From the NCBI GenBank assembly GCA_028694105.1, contig JAQUUC010000013.1:1-59525 (forward strand): DNA of 59,525 nt, written 5' to 3'. The number at the start of each line of letters is the position of its first letter. The first letter of the stretch is position 1. Positions 8,623 to 17,697 of this stretch are shown piece by piece. The position numbers and the translations under genes were made by a program. Below the pieces are notes generated by a model, which had not been told where the DNA came from, made no database searches, and worked only from the letters and a program-made list of their open reading frames with translations. The DNA is from Hespellia sp. (GTDB taxonomy: Bacteria > Bacillota > Clostridia > Lachnospirales > Lachnospiraceae).

Positions 8623-9162
8623 ATGAGTGGAGCAGAGAGAAGAAACCGAATCATACAAATTCTGGAGACAAGTGAAAAGCCGGTACCGGGAGCCGAATTA
8701 TCCCAGACTGTGGCAGTCAGCCGTCAGGTTATTGTGCAGGATATCGCGATTATTCGCGCCAATGGGTATGAAGTCATGGCAACCAACCGCGGCTACGTGC
8801 TGCACGCCAACGGCGAGATTCAGAGAGTGTTCAAGGTGAACCATATCGATGAGCAAATCGAACAGGAATTGACCGATATCGTTGATCTCGGCGGCAAAAT
8901 CAAGGACGTCTTCGTCTACCACAAAGTATATGGAGTAGTCCGCGCAGAGATGAACCTAAAATCCAGACGAGATGTAAAAAAATACATGGAACAATTCCGT
9001 GACGGAAAATCTTCCCCCTTGAAAAATATCACCTCAGGATTTCATTATCACACGGTGATAGCGGACAGTATCGAGACATTAGATGAGATACAGGAACAAC
9101 TGCAAAAAGACGGGTTCCTAGCCAGACTACAAGACTACGAACCCGTGAACTTCTGGGTGTGA
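8623..9162 (+). CDS. niaR: NiaR-type transcriptional repressor (YrxA/3H domain)
   Basis: A 179-residue protein with an N-terminal winged helix-turn-helix of the HTH_11 type (about residues 6-60, RRNRIIQILETSEKPVPGAE) and a C-terminal 3H domain (about 70-170) with conserved histidines such as VYHKVYG and FHYHTVIADS. Members of this family sense niacin and repress NAD biosynthesis or niacin transport genes. As the last gene of nadABC, with GAGGAAG before its ATG, it probably controls its own operon through the inverted repeat at 5328-5347. Confidence 0.88.
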   Translation: MSGAERRNRIIQILETSEKPVPGAELSQTVAVSRQVIVQDIAIIRANGYEVMATNRGYVLHANGEIQRVFKVNHIDEQIEQELTDIVDLGGKIKDVFVYHKVYGVVRAEMNLKSRRDVKKYMEQFRDGKSSPLKNITSGFHYHTVIADSIETLDEIQEQLQKDGFLARLQDYEPVNFWV

Positions 9163-9190
9163 ATGACAGAGGCATCATCACCAAAAAGCT

Positions 9191-10375
9191 TTAAACCATA
9201 GTTCTATTACGATACTTTGCCAAAACATGCTGAATTCGTTCATTCGGATTCAGCAGATCACTAATTGACCCGTCATGGTTTAAGGTATCGATCAGCAGAG
9301 CAATATATTTACTCATATCACAATTAATATAATAAGGCTTGCTTAAGAGATCCGGAGTCTGATAAATCAAATTCGTTGTCAGAATTCCCTCAATCAGTCC
9401 ATCTTCATAAGCTTTATCAAAAATCTCAAGACCATTTGTAAACAGACCAAAGGTTGCGGCTGCATACACACGGCCGGCCTTTCTTCTCTTTAATTCGCGG
9501 GCAACGTCCAGAATACTTTCTCCGGAAGAAATCATATCATCGATGATGATCACATCTTTCCCCTCAACAGAAGAACCTAAGAATTCATGAGCAACAATCG
9601 GATTGCGTCCGTCTACGATGTGAGCGTAGTCACGGCGCTTGTAGAACATACCCATATCAAGGCCGAGCACATTTGCAAGATAGATTGCACGGTGTGTACC
9701 GCCCTCATCCGGGCTGATGACCATCATGTGTTCGGAATCAATCTTTAAATCTTTCACCTTGCTAAGAAGGCTCTTAACAAACTGGTAAGTAGAAGGTACG
9801 GTCTCAAAACCACTCAGCGGAATGGCATTCTGAACACGTGGGTCGTGAGCGTCAAAGGTAAGGATATTATCGACACCCATCTTCACTAATTCCTGCAGTG
9901 CGAGTGCACAGTCGAGAGATTCACGTCCGCTTCTCTTGTGCTGGCGGCTCTCGTAAAGGAACGGCATAATGACATTGATGCGTCGGCCTTTTCCACCGAC
10001 TGCGGCAATGATACGCTTTAAGTTCTGGAAATGGTCATCCGGAGACATGTGGTTGATATTGCCAGTAAGTGAGTATGTCACATTATAGTTACATACATCA
10101 ACCATCAGGTAGAGATCCTTGCCCCGTACCGATTCTTTGATGATACCTTTTGCTTCGCCGGAACCGAATCTCGGAACCTGAGATTCAATAATAAAATTAT
10201 CTTTCTCATAACCGGAGAATGCGATATCGTCTTTGTGCGAGGTAGCACTTTCCTTTCTCCATTTTACAAGGTAATCATTTACCTTCTTACCCATCTCCTG
10301 GCAGCCGTCAATTGGAATCAGCCCAAGTGCGCCTACCGGAATATTTTCTAAGCTTCGCTCTGAACGACGTAACAT
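9191..10375 (-). CDS. prs: Ribose-phosphate pyrophosphokinase (long form)
   Basis: A 394-residue PRPP synthetase, which makes PRPP from ribose 5-phosphate and ATP. It shows the ATP-binding region with MPFLYESRQHKRSGRE, the metal-binding FDAHDPRVQN, the SPDEGG loop and the PRPP-binding DVIIIDDMISSGES. It is about 75 residues longer than the usual ~317-residue Prs, with extra sequence at the N-terminus and near the C-terminus. Its start overlaps the stop of the dnaC-like gene (TAATG on the minus strand), placing it at the end of a dnaD-dnaC-prs operon. The adjacent nadC also consumes PRPP. Confidence 0.9.
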   Translation of the reverse strand: MLRRSERSLENIPVGALGLIPIDGCQEMGKKVNDYLVKWRKESATSHKDDIAFSGYEKDNFIIESQVPRFGSGEAKGIIKESVRGKDLYLMVDVCNYNVTYSLTGNINHMSPDDHFQNLKRIIAAVGGKGRRINVIMPFLYESRQHKRSGRESLDCALALQELVKMGVDNILTFDAHDPRVQNAIPLSGFETVPSTYQFVKSLLSKVKDLKIDSEHMMVISPDEGGTHRAIYLANVLGLDMGMFYKRRDYAHIVDGRNPIVAHEFLGSSVEGKDVIIIDDMISSGESILDVARELKRRKAGRVYAAATFGLFTNGLEIFDKAYEDGLIEGILTTNLIYQTPDLLSKPYYINCDMSKYIALLIDTLNHDGSISDLLNPNERIQHVLAKYRNRTMV

Positions 10376-11373
10376 TATTGTTCCCCCTTGGAATTTCGTA
10401 ATTTTTTCGTAAGTCTGACGTCATCTCCGATTAGCTTCAGCATCGTATAATTGCTGGTAATACGTGAAAATGTACGCTCAGTATATGTATCAACCAGAGT
10501 ATCCAGCGAAAGATTCGTAGATATTATGGTAGATCGCTCTTTTAATAGTCTCTCATTAACACAAGAGAATAATTCAGAAGTGACGAAGGCATTGGTAAGT
10601 TCCGTACCCAGGTCATCAATGATCAGTAAATCGCAGTCGTAAATGTAGTCATACATATAAACCGCATCAATATCTTTGTCAAACGTGCTCTTTGCCATAA
10701 TATGAAACAGCTCGGAGGCAGAAAAATAAATCACAGTGTAGGCCTGATCCATGAGTTCTTTTGCAATACAGTGGGATAAAAATGTCTTCCCGACACCGGT
10801 ATCTCCATAAAGAAAAATATTATGAAATTCCCGGTCAAATGTATCCACAAAATTCCGACAGGTCGCAAGCGCATCTGTCATAATAGAAAGAGAAGAGCGG
10901 TTGCTTTTCGGGTCAATGTGATTGTTGGAATAGTAAGCAAGAGAAAAGGTGTCAAAATTCTCCTTTTGCAGTATACTACTTAAATTTGATTGTGCATAGA
11001 GTAAATTTGTAATTGCCTTCTTAAAACAGTGGCATTTCTTGTTGCCAATATAACCAGTATCCTGACAATCCGGACACTGATACACCGGGTCAAGGTAGTC
11101 TGCCGGAAATCCGGCTGATGCAAGAAGGTGCTTCCGGCTGTCCCGGAGTATTGCAAGCTCTTCTTTTAATGAGGTTGTCGCTGATTCGTCACCGTTAAGG
11201 AGACGTTTGCCATACTGGACGGCAAGAATCGCGATGGAATCCTCTAGGGATTTGTATTCCGGAATCTTCTGGTACACTGTTTCCTGATGTCTGGCCAGAA
11301 TGTCCCGGTCCTGCAATTGCTTCTGCTGGTAATCCCGCATGATCGCGTCGTACTGAGAATGTTTTAATCCCAA
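10375..11373 (-). CDS. dnaC: DnaC/DnaI-like AAA+ helicase loader
   Basis: A 332-residue protein with a helical N-terminus, a small zinc ribbon (Cys100, Cys103, Cys114, Cys116), and an AAA+ ATPase domain with Walker A GDTGVGKT at 190-197 and Walker B LLIIDDLGTE at about 249-258. The architecture matches DnaI/DnaC loaders that place the replicative helicase on DNA at initiation. It follows a DnaD-domain gene by 23 bases and overlaps prs by one base. The three-gene operon starts next to a cluster of DnaA boxes. The AAA+ core is certain; loader function follows from the family. Confidence 0.88.
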   Translation of the reverse strand: MGLKHSQYDAIMRDYQQKQLQDRDILARHQETVYQKIPEYKSLEDSIAILAVQYGKRLLNGDESATTSLKEELAILRDSRKHLLASAGFPADYLDPVYQCPDCQDTGYIGNKKCHCFKKAITNLLYAQSNLSSILQKENFDTFSLAYYSNNHIDPKSNRSSLSIMTDALATCRNFVDTFDREFHNIFLYGDTGVGKTFLSHCIAKELMDQAYTVIYFSASELFHIMAKSTFDKDIDAVYMYDYIYDCDLLIIDDLGTELTNAFVTSELFSCVNERLLKERSTIISTNLSLDTLVDTYTERTFSRITSNYTMLKLIGDDVRLTKKLRNSKGEQ

Positions 11374-11396
11374 AATGGTACTCCTTTGCTGAGAGA

Positions 11397-12422
11397 TTAG
11401 TTACTGTTTAATAACTGTTCTTCCAATGAATCCATGTCGTAATCACGGCTCTGGAAGTTATTTGCTTTTGTAATTGTTTTCTTTGCAGAAGAAGCTTTTT
11501 TGGCTTTCTTGCTGGTCTGGAAAGCAAGGTCTAAACGCTCGACATCGGCCAGTGAGCGAACCTGCTTTTTGTCCCAATTTGCCAAAATGCCGTCCGTATA
11601 TTCAAAACTGGGCTGATGTGTTGCGGAAATGGTTCTTCCACATGCCTCTAAAATAATATCCATGGCAAATCCATATTCGCCGGTCCATTTATTAATATAG
11701 GCCACTTCTGCGGGAGCAGGGGAACGGCCGTGAATTCCAAATGCCTTTAGTACAGCATAACAGCTTTTGTTATATGTCATGGCAGTCATCTTGGCATCCT
11801 CGACGGTGGTGATATTCTTATCCGCCCAAGACAAGGCAACTGTCTGAATATAGCGCATGCTCTTGTGTCCGTTCTCGACACAGTATTCAATCAGATATTC
11901 CACGAGATCAGCCGAAAAGCCTAACCCATCATAAAAATATGTAATCGTCTCAATGTCGGTCTTGGTAAGCGTCTTTGCCAGATACTGTTCTGCGATAAAC
12001 AGCAGTGACTTGATCTCCTTCTGTGCTTTGAAAGAATCCATCGGAATGGTATTTTGTATATCCCGTGACTGATCTTCAGAATCAGAGTCGGAATCAGGGG
12101 TGACCGTGGATAAATCAGGAATCGGAATGGTTGTCTCCATCTCGATGCTGATAATCTTGTCATCGGCATCCCGTTCCAGATGCAGTAAGCCTGCCTTTTC
12201 CCAAAAGTTAAATGCACGCAGAATATCCCTCTCTGTATCATTCAGACAATCTGCGATGGTTGAGATTGTAAGTCTTGCACATGGATCATTGATATATCGA
12301 AGTAGAATCAGATATACTTTTACAAATTCTCCACTGGCTTTCACCATATAATGATCAATAAAATCATTCGGAACGATGGTTGCGTTGCTCTGGTTTTTGT
12401 TCTTTAATGTTAATGCCTTCAT
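11397..12422 (-). CDS. DnaD-domain replication protein
   Basis: A 341-residue protein with two DnaD/DnaB C-terminal (DDBH2) repeats. Each ends in the YxxxIxxxW signature: YIQTVALSW, and YTDGILANW about 90 residues later. The N-terminal ~100 residues look like a winged helix. Such proteins help DnaA recruit the helicase loader in Firmicutes. I use the ATG at 12420-12422 because AGAGGT lies 6 bases upstream; a TTG seven codons earlier lacks a ribosome site. It is the first gene of the operon and is preceded by an extended -10 promoter and three DnaA boxes. Confidence 0.87.
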   Translation of the reverse strand: MKALTLKNKNQSNATIVPNDFIDHYMVKASGEFVKVYLILLRYINDPCARLTISTIADCLNDTERDILRAFNFWEKAGLLHLERDADDKIISIEMETTIPIPDLSTVTPDSDSDSEDQSRDIQNTIPMDSFKAQKEIKSLLFIAEQYLAKTLTKTDIETITYFYDGLGFSADLVEYLIEYCVENGHKSMRYIQTVALSWADKNITTVEDAKMTAMTYNKSCYAVLKAFGIHGRSPAPAEVAYINKWTGEYGFAMDIILEACGRTISATHQPSFEYTDGILANWDKKQVRSLADVERLDLAFQTSKKAKKASSAKKTITKANNFQSRDYDMDSLEEQLLNSN

Positions 12423-12458
12423 GGTGTGACCTCTACTCTCCAAAATTCGTGTAGGAGT

Positions 12459-12487
12459 ATTATATCATCTCTCCAAATCTGGCAAAA
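12459..12487 (-). promoter_or_regulatory. Promoter of the dnaD-dnaC-prs operon
   Basis: On the minus strand TATAAT (12459-12464) is preceded by TGA, an extended -10. Weak -35 candidates are TTGCCA with a 15-base spacer or TTTTGC with a 17-base spacer. The DnaA boxes lie immediately upstream. Confidence 0.7.
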
Positions 12488-12496
12488 GCACATTTT

Positions 12497-12528
12497 TGTG
12501 GATAAGGGTATGTGGAAAATGTGGATAA
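12497..12528 (+). promoter_or_regulatory. Cluster of three DnaA boxes
   Basis: TGTGGATAA, the exact complement of the DnaA box TTATCCACA, occurs at 12497-12505 and 12520-12528. A one-mismatch copy, TGTGGAAAA, lies at 12511-12519. All three have the same orientation and sit in the 109-base gap between murC and the dnaD operon, just upstream of its promoter. They could let DnaA regulate its own helicase-loading partners, or titrate DnaA. Confidence 0.75.
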
Positions 12529-12531
12529 CTC

Positions 12532-13908
12532 CTATTTGAGGAGATCTTCCCCGATGTTTACGACATCTCCGGCCCCCATAGTTATCAACAAATCGCCGCT
12601 GGCACAATTTTCTCTGAGGAAATCTTCAATCGCGGCAAAGCTTGGAAAATAGGTCGCATCTGCACCAAGTTCCTGAATTTTTCTGGCAAGATCGCTGGAG
12701 GAAATTCCGAGCGTATCGGTCTCTCTGGCGGCATAAATGTCCGCGAGGATGACATGGTCGGCGTGGGAAAGAGCTTCTGCAAATTCGCCAAAGAATGCCT
12801 TGGTTCTTGTGTAAGTATGAGGCTGGAATACACACCATAATTTTTTGTGAGGGTAATGCTTGGCAGCCGTAAGTGTTGCTTTGATCTCGGTTGGATGATG
12901 CGCGTAATCATCTACGATGGTCACTCCGTTTAATGTTCCTTTATATTCGAAACGGCGGTCCGTTCCGTGGAAGGAAAGAAGACCGGTCTTGGTGGTGTCC
13001 ATCGGAATATCAAGAAGATCTGCAACCGCGATCGCAGACAGTGCATTTGATACATTGTGGTCACCGTTCACTGCAAGGACGATATGGTCGGTCTTTTTGC
13101 CGTGCTTTAATAAATCAAAGGATACATTTCCCTTCTCATCATACGTGATGTCGCGGGCGCAGTAATCGAATTCGGAAGAAGTGCCGTAGGTGACAACGTT
13201 ACAGTCAAGACCTTCGTAAATCTCTTCATAGTCGGTAATGTTTCCGTTGATAACCAGTGTTCCGTCCGATGGCAGCAGAGCCGCAAACTGATGAAAGGAC
13301 TGACGAATATCTTCTAAGTCCTTGAAAAAGTCAAGATGATCCTCTTCGATATTAAGAATGACCGCAATCTTAGGAAAGAAATGTAAAAAGCTGTTCGTGT
13401 ACTCACATGCCTCGGTGATAAAGGTCTCAGCTCCGCCGACACGGATGTTGCCGCCGATTGCCTGAAGGATACCACCGACAGAAATCGTCGGGTCCATATC
13501 GCCCTCCAGAAGAATGTGTGAGATCATGGAGGTGGTTGTGGTTTTGCCGTGTGTTCCGGATACCGCAATCGGTGTCTTGTAGTTCTTCATCAGCTGTCCG
13601 AGAAGTTCAGCGCGGGTCAGCATCGGAATTTTTCTGGCAACCGCTTCGATCAGCTCCGGATTTTCGCGACTGATTGCAGCAGTATATACAACGGCATCAA
13701 TTCCATCGATAATATTAGAGGCTTTCTGTCCGTAAAAAATCTGCGCACCACGGGACTCGAGCTGTTTCGTGAGCGCGGATTCTTTGGAGTCGGAACCGGA
13801 TACTGTAAAGCCCTCCTCCAGCAAAATTTCAGCAAGTCCGCTCATGCTGATTCCGCCAATACCGATGAAATGAATGTGAATAGGTTTTTCGAAATTAATC
13901 TTATACAT
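12532..13908 (-). CDS. murC: UDP-N-acetylmuramate--L-alanine ligase MurC
   Basis: A 458-residue Mur ligase that adds L-alanine to UDP-MurNAc, the first amino acid of the peptidoglycan stem peptide. It begins with the Rossmann motif HFIGIGGISMSG (residues 13-24), followed by the ATP-binding GTHGKTTTT at 118-126, NIEEDHLDFF, the DDYAHHPTEI region and the C-terminal domain with FQPHTYTRTK. The ribosome site AAGGATGG precedes the ATG. A clear promoter is read from the divergent spacer shared with glgC. The gene stands alone; downstream lie the DnaA boxes and the dnaD promoter. Confidence 0.96.
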   Translation of the reverse strand: MYKINFEKPIHIHFIGIGGISMSGLAEILLEEGFTVSGSDSKESALTKQLESRGAQIFYGQKASNIIDGIDAVVYTAAISRENPELIEAVARKIPMLTRAELLGQLMKNYKTPIAVSGTHGKTTTTSMISHILLEGDMDPTISVGGILQAIGGNIRVGGAETFITEACEYTNSFLHFFPKIAVILNIEEDHLDFFKDLEDIRQSFHQFAALLPSDGTLVINGNITDYEEIYEGLDCNVVTYGTSSEFDYCARDITYDEKGNVSFDLLKHGKKTDHIVLAVNGDHNVSNALSAIAVADLLDIPMDTTKTGLLSFHGTDRRFEYKGTLNGVTIVDDYAHHPTEIKATLTAAKHYPHKKLWCVFQPHTYTRTKAFFGEFAEALSHADHVILADIYAARETDTLGISSSDLARKIQELGADATYFPSFAAIEDFLRENCASGDLLITMGAGDVVNIGEDLLK

Positions 13909-13970
13909 AAATTAGCCATCCTTTTTTAAAATAATTTTAAAATTAGTCATATTTTTTCTCTGTCTTCTAT

Positions 13971-13998
13971 ATTATACTATATATGTGTGAAAAACCAA
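13971..13998 (-). promoter_or_regulatory. Promoter of murC
   Basis: On the minus strand TTGGTT (13993-13998) and TATAAT (13971-13976) are separated by 16 bases, about 65 bases upstream of the murC start. Confidence 0.7.
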
Positions 13999-14082
13999 GC
14001 CAATATTTTTTGTACATTATTAACAAAAAGTGGTTTACAATTCAAAATTCTTTGTAAAATATACACACAGTAAAGAAAAACA

Positions 14083-14091
14083 TGTTATAAT
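14083..14091 (+). promoter_or_regulatory. Extended -10 promoter of glgC-glgD
   Basis: TGT precedes TATAAT (14086-14091), about 30 bases before the glgC start. No good -35 is visible at 17 bases. Confidence 0.65.
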
Positions 14092-14122
14092 AACTACAAT
14101 CAACTAGAAATGAGGTGACGAC

Positions 14123-15397
14123 ATGATTAAGAAAGAGATGATCGCCATGTTGCTCGCAGGAGGACAAGGCAGTCGATTAGGAGTTTTGACGGCGAAAGTT
14201 GCAAAACCGGCGGTATCATTTGGCGGTAAGTACCGCATTATTGATTTTCCGCTCAGTAACTGTATTAATTCAGGTGTAGATACGGTTGGAGTATTGACCC
14301 AGTATCAGCCATTAAGATTGAATACTCATATCGGAATTGGTATCCCGTGGGATCTGGACCGTAATGTGGGAGGCGTAACCGTATTGCCGCCGTACGAGAA
14401 GAGTACGAACAGCGAGTGGTATACGGGAACTGCGAATGCCATTTATCAGAATCTCAATTATATGGAGACATACAATCCTGATTACGTATTGATTCTTTCT
14501 GGAGATCATATCTACAAGATGGATTATGAGGTAATGTTGGACGAGCATAAGGCAAGTAACGCGGATGTTACGATTGCGGTCATGCCTGTGCCGATGGAAG
14601 AGGCGAGTCGCTTCGGTATTGTGGTGACAGATGAAGAGGGCCGGATTACAGAATTTCAGGAGAAGCCGGAGAACCCAAGCAGCAATCTGGCATCCATGGG
14701 AATCTACATATTCAGCTGGCCGGTTCTGAGGGATGCACTGATTAAATTATCCGAACAGCCAAATTGTGATTTCGGTAAACATATCATTCCATATTGCTTT
14801 GAGAATGACAAGAATCTTCAGGCCTATGAATTTAACGGATACTGGAAGGATGTTGGAACATTAGGCTCCTATTGGGAAGCAAACATGGAACTGATCGACA
14901 TCATTCCGGAGTTCAACCTTTATGAAGAGTTCTGGAAGATTTATACGAACAGTTCAAATCTCCCGCCGCAGTACATTTCCGAAAACTCTGTGATTGAGAA
15001 GAGTATTATCAGTAATGGCTCGGAGATTTATGGAGATGTTCACAGTTCTGTACTCGGAGCCGGAGTGACCATTGGAAAAGGTACGGTGATCAAGGATTCG
15101 ATTATTATGCAGGATGTAACGATCGGAGAGAACTGTGTGATCAACAAGGCGATTATTGCAGAAGACACGGTCATTGGAGCTAACGTTACACTTGGAATCG
15201 GAAGTGAGGTTCCGAATAAAGACAAGCCTGCAATTTATGCGGGGGGACTTGTGACAATCGGAGAGAATTCAGTGGTACCTGCTGATGTACAGGTCGGCGT
15301 GAACACAGCCATTAGCGGTGTTACAACCAAAGAAGATTACAAGGATTCCATGCTGGCAAGCGGTGAGACATTAATAAAGGCAGGTGAGCGCGTATGA
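14123..15397 (+). CDS. glgC: Glucose-1-phosphate adenylyltransferase GlgC
   Basis: A 424-residue ADP-glucose pyrophosphorylase catalytic subunit, making ADP-glucose from glucose 1-phosphate and ATP for glycogen. Visible are the N-terminal [14 protein letters not shown] loop, [15 protein letters not shown], the catalytic [18 protein letters not shown] and the sugar-binding [16 protein letters not shown] region. A left-handed beta-helix of hexapeptides follows in the last ~130 residues. The ribosome site GAGGTGA precedes the ATG. The glgD start overlaps its end by four bases. Confidence 0.95.
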   Translation: MIKKEMIAMLLAGGQGSRLGVLTAKVAKPAVSFGGKYRIIDFPLSNCINSGVDTVGVLTQYQPLRLNTHIGIGIPWDLDRNVGGVTVLPPYEKSTNSEWYTGTANAIYQNLNYMETYNPDYVLILSGDHIYKMDYEVMLDEHKASNADVTIAVMPVPMEEASRFGIVVTDEEGRITEFQEKPENPSSNLASMGIYIFSWPVLRDALIKLSEQPNCDFGKHIIPYCFENDKNLQAYEFNGYWKDVGTLGSYWEANMELIDIIPEFNLYEEFWKIYTNSSNLPPQYISENSVIEKSIISNGSEIYGDVHSSVLGAGVTIGKGTVIKDSIIMQDVTIGENCVINKAIIAEDTVIGANVTLGIGSEVPNKDKPAIYAGGLVTIGENSVVPADVQVGVNTAISGVTTKEDYKDSMLASGETLIKAGERV

Positions 15398-16512
15398 GAG
15401 CAGTAGGAATTATTTTAGCAGGTGGTAATAATAGAAAGATGCGTGAATTGACTCAGAAACGTGCCGTGGCAGCGATGCCTGTTGCAGGCAGTTACAGAGC
15501 AATTGATTTCGCACTCAGTAATATGACGAATTCGCATATTCAGAAGGTTGCGGTGCTGACACAGTACAATGCAAGATCTCTGAATGAACATCTGAATTCC
15601 TCCAAATGGTGGGATTTCGGTAGAAAACAGGGTGGTTTATATGTGTTTACACCTACCATTACGGCAGATAACGGTGACTGGTACCGTGGAACTGCAGATG
15701 CGATTTATCAGAATCTGGATTTCCTGAGAAGATGCCATGAACCATATGTTATCATTGCCTCCGGCGATGCGGTATATAAGATGGATTACAACAAGGTTCT
15801 GGAATATCATATCGCGAAAAAGGCTGATATCACAGTCGTATGCAAGGATTTAGATGCCGGTGAGGATGCAACAAGATTTGGAACAATCCGCATGAATGAG
15901 AGCTGCCGTATTGAAGAATTCGAAGAGAAACCGATGGTTGCAAATTCAAGCACAATTTCGACCGGAATCTACATTATCCGCAGAAGACAGCTGATTGATA
16001 TGGTAGAGCATTGTGCAGAAGAAGAGAGACATGATTTTGTGACGGATATTCTGATTCGTTATAAGAATCTCAAGAAGATATACGGATACAAGATCAATAC
16101 ATATTGGAGTAACATTTCCACAGTGGATGCTTACTACAAGACCAACATGGACTTCTTAAAACCGGAAGTGAGAAATTACTTTTTCAAAGAACTGCCGGAG
16201 ATTTATTCGAAGGTTGGAGATCTTCCACCAGTCAAATATAATCCGGGTTCTGTGGTTAAGAATAGTTTGATTGCAAGCGGAAGTATCATTAATGGTACCG
16301 TCGAGAATTCCGTATTGTTCAAGAAAACATTTGTTGGAAATAACTGTGTGATCAAGAATTCGATTATTTTAAATGATGTCTATCTCGGAGATAATACTTA
16401 TATCGAAAATTGTATCGTGGAGAGCCGTGATACGATTCGCGCTAATACGAGACATGTCGGAGAAAATGGCGTCAAGGTCGTTGTTGAAAAGAATGAGAGG
16501 TATGCTTTGTAG
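15394..16512 (+). CDS. glgD: GlgD, regulatory-type subunit of ADP-glucose pyrophosphorylase
   Basis: A 372-residue homologue of GlgC, overlapping it by ATGA. The nucleotide loop is altered ([13 protein letters not shown] instead of GGQGSRL), while the sugar-binding [12 protein letters not shown] and EEKPM regions remain. In Firmicutes GlgD pairs with GlgC and increases its activity, giving a GlgC2GlgD2 enzyme. The C-terminal ~110 residues form the hexapeptide beta-helix. spoVG follows after 56 bases, apparently without its own promoter. Confidence 0.92.
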   Translation: MRAVGIILAGGNNRKMRELTQKRAVAAMPVAGSYRAIDFALSNMTNSHIQKVAVLTQYNARSLNEHLNSSKWWDFGRKQGGLYVFTPTITADNGDWYRGTADAIYQNLDFLRRCHEPYVIIASGDAVYKMDYNKVLEYHIAKKADITVVCKDLDAGEDATRFGTIRMNESCRIEEFEEKPMVANSSTISTGIYIIRRRQLIDMVEHCAEEERHDFVTDILIRYKNLKKIYGYKINTYWSNISTVDAYYKTNMDFLKPEVRNYFFKELPEIYSKVGDLPPVKYNPGSVVKNSLIASGSIINGTVENSVLFKKTFVGNNCVIKNSIILNDVYLGDNTYIENCIVESRDTIRANTRHVGENGVKVVVEKNERYAL

Positions 16513-16568
16513 GAAAGCATCCGGTTATAGAACAAGAGAGAGCAAGAGCGTGAGGAAGGAGACTTGAA

Positions 16569-16856
16569 ATGCAGATTACAGATGTACGCGTTAGAAAAGT
16601 TGCAAAAGAAGGTAAGTTAAAAGCAGTCGTATCTATTACAATCGATGAAGAATTTGTAGTTCATGATATCAAAGTAATAGAGGGCGAGAAAGGTTTGTTT
16701 ATCGCAATGCCGAGCAAGAAGGCACTGGACGGGGAGTATCGTGATATTGCCCATCCGATTAATTCTGATACAAGAAACAGAATTCAATCCATGATTTTAC
16801 AGAAATATGAAGAATCTCTTGCGGAAGAACCGGAAAACACCGTCGGTGAGATGTAA
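16569..16856 (+). CDS. spoVG: SpoVG family regulator
   Basis: A 95-residue protein starting [11 protein letters not shown], with the family core [31 protein letters not shown] and the ending [16 protein letters not shown]. SpoVG is a small nucleic-acid-binding regulator of septation, sporulation and gene expression in Firmicutes. AGGAAGGAGA lies before the ATG. It is the last gene of the glgC-glgD-spoVG unit and is followed by a strong terminator. The presence of SpoVG alone does not prove that the organism sporulates. Confidence 0.95.
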   Translation: MQITDVRVRKVAKEGKLKAVVSITIDEEFVVHDIKVIEGEKGLFIAMPSKKALDGEYRDIAHPINSDTRNRIQSMILQKYEESLAEEPENTVGEM

Positions 16857-16871
16857 TCCTCTAAGTAGCGA

Positions 16872-16905
16872 AAGCCATGACTATTCAAAGGTCATGGCTT
16901 TTTTT
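16872..16905 (+). terminator. Terminator after spoVG, overlapping the end of the convergent gene
   Basis: A 10-bp stem (AAGCCATGAC with GTCATGGCTT) is followed by five or more T on the plus strand. The 3' arm also encodes the last codons of the convergent pseudouridine synthase gene. Confidence 0.9.
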
Positions 16906-17543
16906 GTCTTTGGATGATGAAATTGCAGTTTATATGCACAGAGTTCTAATTTGGTTTTTGCGGGGTGTGCTGCATTGTCCGTGTTTTCCATAACAGTTCC
17001 GTATTTCTGGTCACCCACAATCGGACAGCCGAGACTGGCAAGCTGCACGCGAATCTGGTGATGTCTTCCGGTGTCGAGCAGAATGTCAAGGAGCGCAAAA
17101 GAATCGGTTTTGGATGTTACGGTATAGGTCAACCGGGCAAGCTTTGCCCCGGGTGTATTTTTATCGCAAATGCGCGAGGTATTGGTGCGTCCGTCCTTGA
17201 CCATATAATGCTCTATCGTATCGGTTTCTTTTGGCGGACAGCCGTTTACCCGCGCGCGGTAGTGCTTGCAGAACCCGCCGCTTTGCAGCTCACGGCTCAG
17301 TTCCTTTGCGGCAAAGGGGGTCTTGGCAAATACCAGAAGCCCCTCAACCGGCTGATCGAGCCGGTGAATGACTGCAAGATATGGTTCACGCTTATCACGG
17401 CTGTTTTTGTATAAATAATTTTTTAATACACTGACCATATCCGGAGTTCTGAAATTTGCACTCTGCGTGGCAACCCCCGCCGGTTTTTTGCAGACAAGGA
17501 TATGAGTATCTTCATATAATATATTCAAATCTGATAAATTCAT
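16881..17543 (-). CDS. RluA-family pseudouridine synthase
   Basis: A 220-residue enzyme that converts uridine to pseudouridine in RNA. The catalytic motif is HRLDQPVEGLLVFAKT (about residues 61-76), where the Asp attacks the base. It deviates from the commoner HRLDxxTSG, as in a clostridial RluA subgroup. It begins directly with the catalytic domain (LYEDTHILVCKKPAGVATQ) and lacks an S4 domain. The C-terminal GRHHQIRVQLASLGCPIVGDQKYG motif is typical. The RNA target, ribosomal or transfer RNA, cannot be told from sequence. Confidence 0.9.
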   Translation of the reverse strand: MNLSDLNILYEDTHILVCKKPAGVATQSANFRTPDMVSVLKNYLYKNSRDKREPYLAVIHRLDQPVEGLLVFAKTPFAAKELSRELQSGGFCKHYRARVNGCPPKETDTIEHYMVKDGRTNTSRICDKNTPGAKLARLTYTVTSKTDSFALLDILLDTGRHHQIRVQLASLGCPIVGDQKYGTVMENTDNAAHPAKTKLELCAYKLQFHHPKTKKAMTFE

Positions 17544-17560
17544 AGAATCTCGCTTTCTTC

Positions 17561-17589
17561 TTGACTTATAGAATCGTGTTGTTTAAACT
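17561..17589 (+). promoter_or_regulatory. Promoter of the exchanger gene
   Basis: TTGACT and TAAACT are separated by exactly 17 bases, about 110 bases upstream of the exchanger start. Confidence 0.65.
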
Positions 17590-17697
17590 AAAGTTTATTA
17601 AAGCATAATTTTAATGGTGTTGTCAATGAGGGGACGTGGCGTGGAATGTCTTGTGGATGGAATTCTGATGCCGGGAAAAGACGGAAAGAGGAAAACT

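Noticed and set aside
12497-12528. Chromosomal origin (oriC)
   Set aside because: Only three boxes, no adjacent dnaA/dnaN/gyr genes and no clear unwinding region; a regulatory role is more likely.
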